Positions 17,222 through 23,283 of a DNA stretch of 64,000 bases are shown here, piece after piece. Location: NCBI RefSeq assembly GCF_000467125.1, contig NZ_BATJ01000020.1, forward strand, positions 1 through 64,000, given 5' to 3'. Under the pieces are notes generated by a model. The model worked only from the letters and a program-made list of their open reading frames with translations. It had not been told where the DNA came from and made no database searches. Every line of letters starts with the position of its first letter. Positions within the stretch are counted from its first letter, which is position 1. The position numbers were made by a program, and so were the translations under genes. The DNA is from Vibrio proteolyticus NBRC 13287 (GTDB lineage: Bacteria; Pseudomonadota; Gammaproteobacteria; Enterobacterales; Vibrionaceae).

Positions 17222-18374
17222 GCCAAGAAAGTACAAGCAGCATGTCGCAAACCTATACCAAAAAACAGACAAGCGGAACGGCAAGACCTATTTCACATAT
17301 AAGCACCCGTTAACCGGAAAAATGATTGGCCTCGGGTGCGACAGAGATAAGGCATTTGAAGCGGCGAGACAAGCGAATATCTTGATCGCAGAACAGAAGC
17401 TTGAACAGCTCAACTTTGCAATTCAGCAGAACCCGAAAGCGGTTAAGGTTGTCGGCCTGTCAGCTAAGTCATGGGTTGCCCGGTACCAGAAAATTCAGCA
17501 GGAACGCACAAAGACTGGCGAGCTGACAGAGTCGACACTGAAAAACAAAAACTACCTGGCGCAGATATTTGCGGATAGGTTCGGCAACCGTGGAATAAAG
17601 GACATATCAACAAAGGACATTGTTGACGTTATCGATGCTTACAAATTAGAAGGTAAAGCGGCGATGGCATCGAATATCAAAAGCCTGTGGATTGACCTGT
17701 ACAAAGAGGCCCAGTACGCCGGAGAGGTCGAGCCGGGATTTAACCCTGCCATTCACACGCGAAATATCAAACTCACGCCACAGCGCCAACGAGTGAGCGA
17801 ATCAGACCTGATTGAGCTGATGGATACCGACCTGTTCAAGTCGCGGCACTATCTGCGCATGGCGGTTAAGCTTGCGATCACAACGGGCCTGCGTCGGGCT
17901 GACATTGCCGATCTGAAATTCAGTGACGTGAAAGGCGATCACCTGTTCGTATCGCTCAAAAAATCAGTGGGGAAAACGAAGCTGGCCTTCCCTCTCACTC
18001 TGACGAATCCGTTTCTTGGTCAGTCGCTGGGGGAAATCATCAAGGAGTGCCGATCGAGTCGAATAGTGTCAAAGCACATGGTGCACTCATCGGAGAACGC
18101 CGGACGTGCGAAACGTGGCGATCAGATATCGCTATCAACACTGAGCAAGTCATTCATGGCAGCAAAGCGGGAGTGCAGCAAGTCAGTGGCTGAATCGTCG
18201 TTCTCGTTTCATGAACTTCGGTCATTTGCCGAGAGAACCTATCGAGATGCTGGCTACGATACTAAGGCCATACTGGGACACAAACACCAGGATATGACCG
18301 ACAAGTACAATGACGATCTTAAGAACAGCTATACATACATCATTATCCCATCAGATCACGAGACACACGAATAA
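17211..18374 (+). CDS. second tyrosine recombinase (lambda-type integrase)
   Basis: A 387-residue phage integrase with an N-terminal arm-binding region (about 1-60), a SAM-like core-binding domain (about 65-170) and a catalytic domain. Visible active-site motifs are TTGLRRADIADLKF (Arg), SFHELRSFAERTY (His-Glu-Leu-Arg) and LGHKHQDMTDKYNDD (His and the Tyr nucleophile). It differs in family from the P4-type integrase at the right end. Its own att site is expected just after 18374 but I could not find a matching partner. The gene is richer in G+C than its neighbours, which suggests a separate origin. Confidence 0.9.
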   Translation: MAARPRKYKQHVANLYQKTDKRNGKTYFTYKHPLTGKMIGLGCDRDKAFEAARQANILIAEQKLEQLNFAIQQNPKAVKVVGLSAKSWVARYQKIQQERTKTGELTESTLKNKNYLAQIFADRFGNRGIKDISTKDIVDVIDAYKLEGKAAMASNIKSLWIDLYKEAQYAGEVEPGFNPAIHTRNIKLTPQRQRVSESDLIELMDTDLFKSRHYLRMAVKLAITTGLRRADIADLKFSDVKGDHLFVSLKKSVGKTKLAFPLTLTNPFLGQSLGEIIKECRSSRIVSKHMVHSSENAGRAKRGDQISLSTLSKSFMAAKRECSKSVAESSFSFHELRSFAERTYRDAGYDTKAILGHKHQDMTDKYNDDLKNSYTYIIIPSDHETHE

Positions 18375-18428
18375 TGGCGGTTATTTACATGTCTTGATAA
18401 AATCAGCAAGAGATAAACTGCTTGGCTC

Positions 18429-18884
18429 TTATGCGGCTTTGCTTGATAGCTCTTTCAACAAGCCTTGATGAAAGAACACACCAGCCAAGAAGAATTCTGC
18501 AAGCTGGATTGCATTTCTAACCTTACCCTCTGAACATTTAACCCGATCGGCTTTGGTTGCCAGTCGCGCGATTTCGCTCTTATTTAGCCCGTAGACATAA
18601 TAAAGCACCAGGAAAGCCATAGCCTGAGAATCATGGCTTTGAAGTAAGTTAGCGATCGCTTTATCGATAATACCGGCTTGTTCATCAGTGATAGAGATAT
18701 GATTGCGTGTTGGCTTAGGAGCCACAGAAGCAAGGTATGGAGCTTCTCGATACCAATCGGTGAAGGTGTTGTTGTTAGACCAATTGCCCCACGCATATAG
18801 TAGGTCTCTCGTTCCTGAAAGGTCTAATACACCATTGCCACCAGTAACCCTTCCGTCATGTTTACTCAGTCTAAGATTTCCCAT
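18429..18884 (-). CDS. Q-type phage antitermination protein
   Basis: A 151-residue protein like the phage 82/P22-type antiterminator Q: an N-terminal YAWGNWSNNNTFTDW region and the C-terminal signature FLVLYYVYGLNKSEIARLA, then CSEGKVRNAIQLAEFFLAG. Q lets RNA polymerase read through terminators into late genes. The ATG at 18882-18884 with an AGAGG site is preferred to an upstream TTG. It is last in the leftward gene row and no late genes follow, only the convergent integrase. Its target is therefore missing or supplied by a helper. Confidence 0.75.
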   Translation of the reverse strand: MGNLRLSKHDGRVTGGNGVLDLSGTRDLLYAWGNWSNNNTFTDWYREAPYLASVAPKPTRNHISITDEQAGIIDKAIANLLQSHDSQAMAFLVLYYVYGLNKSEIARLATKADRVKCSEGKVRNAIQLAEFFLAGVFFHQGLLKELSSKAA

Positions 18885-19193
18885 TTGAAAGCCTCTGCGC
18901 AATTATTGACCTGTATTTAAACACAGTAGTTAGGTTTCATAAATGCAATTCTTAATGACAGCTTTTGACCGCAACACCTTGCCGTACATTATCCTTTTTT
19001 TTGACAAGCATCTTCGCAATAGTGCCCCCTTGTACAGCGGGGTTTCCCACCATTGGTGTAAACGTAGACGCCCTGAAAATTCAGGACATCTAGATTTAAC
19101 TCATCAAGCATCTTGGTTACGTCAACCTTTAAGTAGTTGATTTCTTATAAAACCTCAATTTGAGAATTTCTTCCTCGCCCGTCTTTAGAACTA

Positions 19194-19628
19194 TCAAAAT
19201 CCAAAAATGGATTTTGTTCTTCCCCCAAGCTCAGCGGCAAGCAGCAAAGCTTCTGGAAGCGTTTGAGGGATTTTGAATTGATTGGCTTCTTCAAGTTCTC
19301 TCCATCTTTTTACAATCTTTGCTGTAAATTCTGGTGAAAGTCTGGCCACAACTATGTAAGAGTCTTCTTCGTTAACGTGGTAAATTTTTGTTGGCTTACC
19401 ACCTCCAATTGTCGGTTCCTCAGATTGAGTTACCGAAACCAAAGACAAATCCCATAAGCTTTCTATTGTCCTTCTAACGTTGTCGTGACGCTTGACTGTT
19501 AACTCCGCAATCTCTCGGCTGCCCATGGTTAGATTTTGGACGTCTAGATAGATATGAGCAAATTTGCTCGCATCTATTTTTAACTCTGTGTAAATGTTGC
19601 CACGATGCTCGTATTCTGAACCGTCCAA
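19194..19628 (-). CDS. Rha-family phage regulatory protein
   Basis: A protein of up to 144 residues with the Rha signature MGSREIAELTVKRHDNVRRT and a C-terminal part SYIVVARLSPEFTAKIVKRW. Rha proteins (phi80, P22-like phages) are small DNA-binding regulators, one of which interferes with phage growth in IHF-deficient hosts. The start is uncertain: the ATG at 19628 lies in the duplicated segment, and the in-frame ATG at 19526 gives the typical Rha N-terminus. A 14-bp palindrome lies between these two starts. Confidence 0.75.
   Translation of the reverse strand: MDGSEYEHRGNIYTELKIDASKFAHIYLDVQNLTMGSREIAELTVKRHDNVRRTIESLWDLSLVSVTQSEEPTIGGGKPTKIYHVNEEDSYIVVARLSPEFTAKIVKRWRELEEANQFKIPQTLPEALLLAAELGGRTKSIFGF
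19556..19569. promoter_or_regulatory. 14-bp palindrome at the rha start
   Basis: GAGCAAATTTGCTC is a perfect palindrome about 30 bp upstream of the ATG at 19526. If that ATG is the true start, this is a good candidate operator for rha. Confidence 0.5.
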
Positions 19629-19741
19629 ATTTGGGCGGTAAATTCTGGTGATAATTGGGCCACGACGATGTAACTATCACGCTTGTTTACATTGTATACA
19701 GTGAGTGTCCTGCCGCCTTGTCCGTTGGGGTTTTCCTGCAT
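19580..19741 (-). pseudogene. fragment of a second rha copy
   Basis: Fifty-three codons (MQENPNGQGG to a TAA at 19580) whose middle, NVNKRDSYIVVAQLSPEFTA, matches the C-terminal region NVNEEDSYIVVARLSPEFTA of the neighbouring Rha protein. The Rha helix-turn-helix part is missing, no ribosome site is visible and the frame overlaps the intact gene. It is the decayed copy of the duplication. Confidence 0.65.
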
Positions 19742-19925
19742 TGCAGTAAAACCTATTACACCTGATTTCTTCCTCGTCCGTCTTTGTATTCTCCCGATTT
19801 TTCGGGAGATTGAATTTTAACCAGCATATTTCTAAGGTCGGTTAAAACATGGTCGTGGCGTTTTCCAACCTCGCCCTAACCTCGCCCTTTTGGGATAGTT
19901 AATAGGGATAACTCAAAACAGAGAT

Positions 19926-20243
19926 CTAATCCTGATAATTCATGAGCCAGGCGGCGTCCCTAGACAACATCAGCTTACTGGCGTCTCTGTTTGATCTTAT
20001 GCCAACACATTCAACGCTGGCGGTACTCTGTATGCGCAGATCCATTAGTTCGGCTATCCTTGCCCTTACAATAGGATTCCGCATAAGTCGCCATGCTTGT
20101 TGCTTGGCATATTTGTGGGAATAACAACCGGTGCGCCTAACCGCTTTGGTAGGGTTCAAATCGATAAGCATCTCATGGCAAAACCTATCGTATCTATCCG
20201 TGATTTGATATGAACTCGCTAAAAAAAGGTCTACATTTGTCAT
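19926..20243 (-). CDS. small-terminase-like protein (TerS N-terminal domain)
   Basis: A 105-residue protein with the Terminase_2 signature: RFCHEMLIDLNPTKAVRRTG, then YAKQQAWRLMRNPIVRARIAELM. TerS recognises the packaging site and hands DNA to TerL. Typical members are 140-180 residues, so this one keeps mainly the DNA-binding part and may lack the oligomerisation and TerL-contact regions. No large terminase gene is present in the element. Orphan TerS genes are a hallmark of PICI-type satellites that redirect helper packaging; decay from a prophage is the alternative. Confidence 0.7.
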   Translation of the reverse strand: MTNVDLFLASSYQITDRYDRFCHEMLIDLNPTKAVRRTGCYSHKYAKQQAWRLMRNPIVRARIAELMDLRIQSTASVECVGIRSNRDASKLMLSRDAAWLMNYQD

Positions 20244-20451
20244 CGTTCAACCTCCATTAAAGTTTGCCTTTTAATACTAACATTCACTAGCACCCTGCAT
20301 GCTACAAACAGCCGCCATTTCATCCAATAACTTTGACAGTCCATAGTAAAATTTAGTCAGTAAAATGGCTTGCAATGCTTGCTGCATAAAGCTTCAAGGA
20401 TATTTAGCTGGCATATTGATAACATCAAAACGTCAAGGACAGTCAAAAAAA

Positions 20452-21258
20452 TTAGTCGGGATTATAGTCTTCCATGTATTGCCAAAATTTCTCACCGAAA
20501 CGCATCTCAGGCCACTCATGGGCGCCATAAGCAAGCCTGAGCCTTACTATTGGGTTTAAAACGCTGTGAGGCTCTCCTAGCTCATCATCAACATAGATAC
20601 AAAGTAATCGACAATCATTGTCACTCACTCCATTAGGTAGCATTTCATCAATAGCCCATTCCATTGCATCGATATCTTCTTGACTTGGTCGTGATGGAAA
20701 TCTTTCCACCTGGTACAAGTCTCTCACATGAATACGAATTGCTTTCCAGAATGCAATGATCTCATCAGATAAATTTTCGTGCGTAACTTTTTTACGCACC
20801 CCTGTTCCCCCTGTATTTACGTCTTCATTTACGTTTTTATAGCTATTATTTAGCTCACCCTCAGCTAATATTTGGCTAAACGAGGGATAATTATTAGCTC
20901 TACCAACATCTTGTTTTGGATTTTCTGTCGGATTAGCTGTCTCCTCTTCTTTTTGGTTGAGACAAATATTATCCCTACCAAGCTGGGAAATACGCTCAAG
21001 ATTCAATGTATAAATGCTGGATGAATCCTTTATTCTTTTCTTTGTAATTAGCCCCATATCAGACAATGCTTTGGTAGCGTTCTTAACTGACGCAACCGAA
21101 ATACAGTTAATGCGTGCCATTTCTGACACGCTATACCACGAAGAGTAATTTTGTTTAGGATTGGCTTTGCGACATAAAAACGTTAGCACATGTTTCTCAG
21201 TCCCTTTCATGCCGCTGATATTATCGACCAAATCCCAATATTCATTTGGGATGGACAT
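20452..21258 (-). CDS. winged-helix replication-initiator-like protein
   Basis: A 268-residue protein. Its N-terminal winged helix (about 15-75: MKGTEKHVLTFLCRKANPKQ, MARINCISVASVKNATKAL, MGLITKKRI) resembles phage O-type and plasmid Rep initiators. A low-complexity linker (about 85-150) leads to a C-terminal domain of unknown family (FWKAIRIHVRDLYQVERF onward). No ATPase or primase motif is visible. It ends the icd-orf-orf-rep run (the genes overlap or lie 3 bp apart), so control by the c4 RNA would reach it. DNA replication is the best guess. Confidence 0.6.
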   Translation of the reverse strand: MSIPNEYWDLVDNISGMKGTEKHVLTFLCRKANPKQNYSSWYSVSEMARINCISVASVKNATKALSDMGLITKKRIKDSSSIYTLNLERISQLGRDNICLNQKEEETANPTENPKQDVGRANNYPSFSQILAEGELNNSYKNVNEDVNTGGTGVRKKVTHENLSDEIIAFWKAIRIHVRDLYQVERFPSRPSQEDIDAMEWAIDEMLPNGVSDNDCRLLCIYVDDELGEPHSVLNPIVRLRLAYGAHEWPEMRFGEKFWQYMEDYNPD

Positions 21259-21261
21259 AAC

Positions 21262-21615
21262 CTACTCCTCTACACAAGGAGGTGTTACTAACTCAGCAGG
21301 AAGCCAGAACAGATCAATCTCTTCACTAATACCAAATACACGCTGTACCATTTCACACGTTAGGCTGTGTCTGATTCGGACTAGGGAACCATCCTCAAAG
21401 ACAACCGCAACTTTTTGCGGGTCTACCTCACCGTCATTGAAGTAAGACAGGCGTTTAAGGTCCGGGGCTTTTGCTCCGATAGAGTCCGTGAACTGTGTTG
21501 CTGTCGCCTTAACGTGGTTCAGGTTCTCAGCATCATGTGTATTGGTCATTCCGTGTAATGCGCCAACACGAATGCAAAACTGTTGCGCTTGGCAAAGGTC
21601 ACTGTAATTGCTCAT
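21262..21615 (-). CDS. unknown phage-type protein, 117 residues
   Basis: I do not recognise this protein. It is acidic and soluble, starts MSNYSDLCQAQQFCIRVGAL and ends with a run of hydrophobic and Pro residues (FWLPAELVTPPCVEE). It overlaps the preceding gene by 4 bp and is 3 bp from the replication-like gene, so it belongs to the same operon under the c4 RNA. Confidence 0.6.
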   Translation of the reverse strand: MSNYSDLCQAQQFCIRVGALHGMTNTHDAENLNHVKATATQFTDSIGAKAPDLKRLSYFNDGEVDPQKVAVVFEDGSLVRIRHSLTCEMVQRVFGISEEIDLFWLPAELVTPPCVEE

Positions 21616-21830
21616 ACCGCGCCCCCTTTACCCTGCACTGAATCACTCAGTTCTTTTACGGCTTGCTCCATGCGTTCAGGCTGGTCTGATACCAACCAAA
21701 GGCTATTCCCAATCGCCTCTGGCTGCATAGTCTTTAGGTTTTCCTCTTCACTTAGCGCAGTGACTAACGATGTAGTTTGAAGAATTAACTTGTTGAGAGT
21801 GTTGATTGACTCAAGGTTGCGAGGGTTCAT
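21612..21830 (-). CDS. unknown small protein, 72 residues
   Basis: An unrecognised, mostly helical 72-residue protein (MNPRNLESINTLNKLILQTT at the start). It overlaps both neighbours by 4 bp (ATGA-type junctions), which is good evidence that it is translated as part of the icd-like operon. No function can be proposed. Confidence 0.6.
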   Translation of the reverse strand: MNPRNLESINTLNKLILQTTSLVTALSEEENLKTMQPEAIGNSLWLVSDQPERMEQAVKELSDSVQGKGGAV

Positions 21831-22036
21831 GCTGCGACCTCCTGAGCTTTTGCTGGAGTTCGAGATACAAACACTAGCGGCAAGCCTAAAAGCGCGTGTC
21901 GTGCTTCCTGCTCGCTTTTAGCACATGTTGATATGAAGCGTAGTTTGCGATTTGTAGTTAGTTGCGTCTTGATTCGTGAAATCAAAAATGTGTATATCAT
22001 TGCTGTTGATACAGCTTGGATAGGGGTAGTAGTCAT
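21827..22036 (-). CDS. Icd/Ash-like small phage protein
   Basis: A 69-residue protein of the family annotated as host cell division inhibitor Icd-like (P1) or Ash (P4): MTTTPIQAVSTAMIYTFLIS, then SEQEARHALLGLPLVFVSRT. The ATG at 22034-22036 has a perfect GGAGG site at 22045-22049. A longer open frame to 22348 exists, but it runs through the c4-type RNA and is a well-known mis-start for this family. The ribosome site overlaps a sequence complementary to the c4 RNA, so translation of this gene is probably the point of control. Confidence 0.7.
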   Translation of the reverse strand: MTTTPIQAVSTAMIYTFLISRIKTQLTTNRKLRFISTCAKSEQEARHALLGLPLVFVSRTPAKAQEVAA

Positions 22037-22089
22037 GATGACCGCCTCCGAGTATGGTTTGATATAACCACCACAAGCAGAGACCAATC

Positions 22090-22165
22090 GGCTGGTGGTG
22101 GACTGATCAAGGTTGGTCTTACCGCATACTCGGAAACGGCGCGCCGAAGCGCCCTCAACCAGCCC
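22090..22165 (-). ncRNA. c4-type antisense RNA (P1 c4 / P4 CI-like immunity RNA)
   Basis: Minus-strand 76-nt element, the size of P1 c4. The outer stem is GGCTGG/CCAGCC; inside are GGTTG/CAACC, a GCGC-TTCG-GCGC hairpin and CCG-AGTATG-CGG. The segment CCGAGTATG (22125-22133) is fully complementary to CATACTCGG (22048-22056), which overlaps the ribosome site of the Icd-like gene. The segment CCACCAC (22095-22101) is complementary to GTGGTGG (22068-22074). Two antisense contacts in this order are the mark of c4. It probably silences the downstream operon and gives immunity. Confidence 0.8.
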
Positions 22166-22225
22166 ACCATAATTTAGATACAATATCCCTAAGGAATTGT
22201 AGATGTGTGTGCAGATTTTACGCAT

Positions 22226-22253
22226 AAAAAAACCAGCACTAATAGTGAGCTGG
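22226..22253 (-). terminator. terminator hairpin in the c4 leader
   Basis: On the minus strand CCAGC and GCTGG enclose an 11-base loop and are followed by seven T residues. It lies upstream of the c4 element, where P4-like systems use premature termination of the leader transcript. Two more hairpins (GTTACAG/CTGTAAC and a CGGGA/TCCCG stem) lie just upstream at 22270-22320. The promoter must be at about 22330-22420 but I cannot place it exactly. Confidence 0.55.
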
Positions 22254-22482
22254 CGTCTATGCGCCGAGTAATATTTCGGGAGACCAATCCCGGTTACAGA
22301 TTTTGCTGTAACGAAAAGAATATAACGTACTTCTCTTATGAATTTCAACGATATTTATGTATTTGATTTCAAGTTTTGCCTTTCGCGTTCGCAATACCAA
22401 CAGTTAATTGATTCACTTCACGACACCTAAACTATATTTATTTCATTCATCGATTTCCTCACTTCCGGTTAGAGGATCCACC

Positions 22483-22630
22483 ATGAGAATAATCAAACCA
22501 CGACAATACTTAGACGAGTTTTGGCTCGGGGCAGACATCACAAATGGAACAGTAGTTAACTGGATCAAAAATACGAGGAACGACGACACCAACAGGTAAC
22601 TACACGGTTATCGTAGAAGAAGATGAATAG
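22483..22630 (+). pseudogene. frameshifted excisionase-like gene
   Basis: ATG at 22483 has an AGAGGA site. The frame reads MRIIKPRQYLDEFWLGADIT, then NGTVVNWIKN, and ends early at 22599. One base shift in the A-run 22567-22571 restores IRGTTTPTGNYTVIVEEDE ending at 22628. The joined product (about 48 residues) looks like a small phage Xis with an NW-I helix and a GNY-V-VEED tail. Read error or programmed slippage on the five A residues are alternatives. Confidence 0.5.
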
Positions 22631-22729
22631 ATGGATGACGTTAGGGCAAAGCTCTTAAAGTTTTTGGGGTCGTAGGCAGATTACATATGGTGAAAATTTG
22701 TTCTCTAAAGAGAATGCAGGAGCTAAATA

Positions 22730-23047
22730 ATGAAAATGTTGATGGTAGCTATAATGGCTGCTTTATCTGCTTCACCGGTACATGCCAGTGAAGAAAGCGA
22801 TCAAACAGATGATCTAAAACTTATGCTGATATCAGCCAAAATGCATGGAGCATGCGGACTGGTTCACCAAATGGCAAATTTTCAAAACTCAACGCAACTT
22901 GCTGGTGGAGATGAATTTATATCTAGATTTGTAGCCACTGAGCTTGCTAGATTAAACATGACAGGTGAAGAATTTCTTTCTTCATGTGATAAAGCAGCAT
23001 CATACTACAAGTACTATATGAATCTTATGGAAACAACATCAAACTGA
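22730..23047 (+). CDS. small exported protein beside gp16-like gene
   Basis: A 105-residue protein with a clear signal peptide (MKMLMVAIMAALSASPVHAS, cleavage near residue 19) and a helical mature part with two cysteines. An AGGAG ribosome site precedes the ATG. I do not recognise the family. It is read against the surrounding minus-strand genes and lies next to the end of the ejection cassette, the place where P22 keeps the superinfection-exclusion gene sieA. A periplasmic exclusion factor is a plausible but unproven role. Confidence 0.6.
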   Translation: MKMLMVAIMAALSASPVHASEESDQTDDLKLMLISAKMHGACGLVHQMANFQNSTQLAGGDEFISRFVATELARLNMTGEEFLSSCDKAASYYKYYMNLMETTSN

Positions 23048-23061
23048 TAGGTAGTCCATCA

Positions 23062-23283
23062 ATGTTATCCGTGTATGTAATACTAATCGTCCTCCTTTTT
23101 GCGATACTCATTGTACTGAGAAGAATTGCTAATCTTCTTTGCGATATTAAAGAAACTGCCAACGTAACATCAACCATCCAAGAGGATGCAGAAAAGGCCA
23201 TTGCTGATTTAAGTGAAAATCTATACAAAGACCTTGACGAAGTTAAGCTCACGCTGGCTAGCATCAATGAGAAGATAGACTAA
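23062..23283 (+). CDS. small membrane-anchored coiled-coil protein
   Basis: A 73-residue protein: one N-terminal transmembrane helix (about 2-19, MLSVYVILIVLLFAILIVL) and a helical, charged tail (about 25-73) likely to form a coiled coil. It follows the exported protein by 14 bp, so the two are probably one operon. Its last 4 bp overlap the end of the convergent gp16-like gene. With its partner it could form a membrane complex that blocks DNA entry; this is inference from position. Confidence 0.6.
   Translation: MLSVYVILIVLLFAILIVLRRIANLLCDIKETANVTSTIQEDAEKAIADLSENLYKDLDEVKLTLASINEKID

Larger units (their letters stand above)
19166..19785. repeat. imperfect tandem duplication around rha
   Basis: ATTTCTTCCTCGCCCGTCTTT (19166-19186) recurs with one change at 19765-19785, each copy preceded by an AAAACCT. 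The protein segments just before them on the minus strand are also homologous. So a unit of about 600 bp has been duplicated and has diverged. Confidence 0.65.

Noticed and set aside
18943..19140. Open frame of 65 codons in the 18903-19193 gap
   Set aside because: No ribosome site, odd composition and no family look. I see no convincing feature in this gap.
21827..22348. A 173-residue open frame that extends the Icd-like gene upstream
   Set aside because: The extra N-terminus is a translation of the c4-type RNA and its leader hairpins. The ATG at 22036 has a perfect ribosome site, and the family is about 70 residues long.
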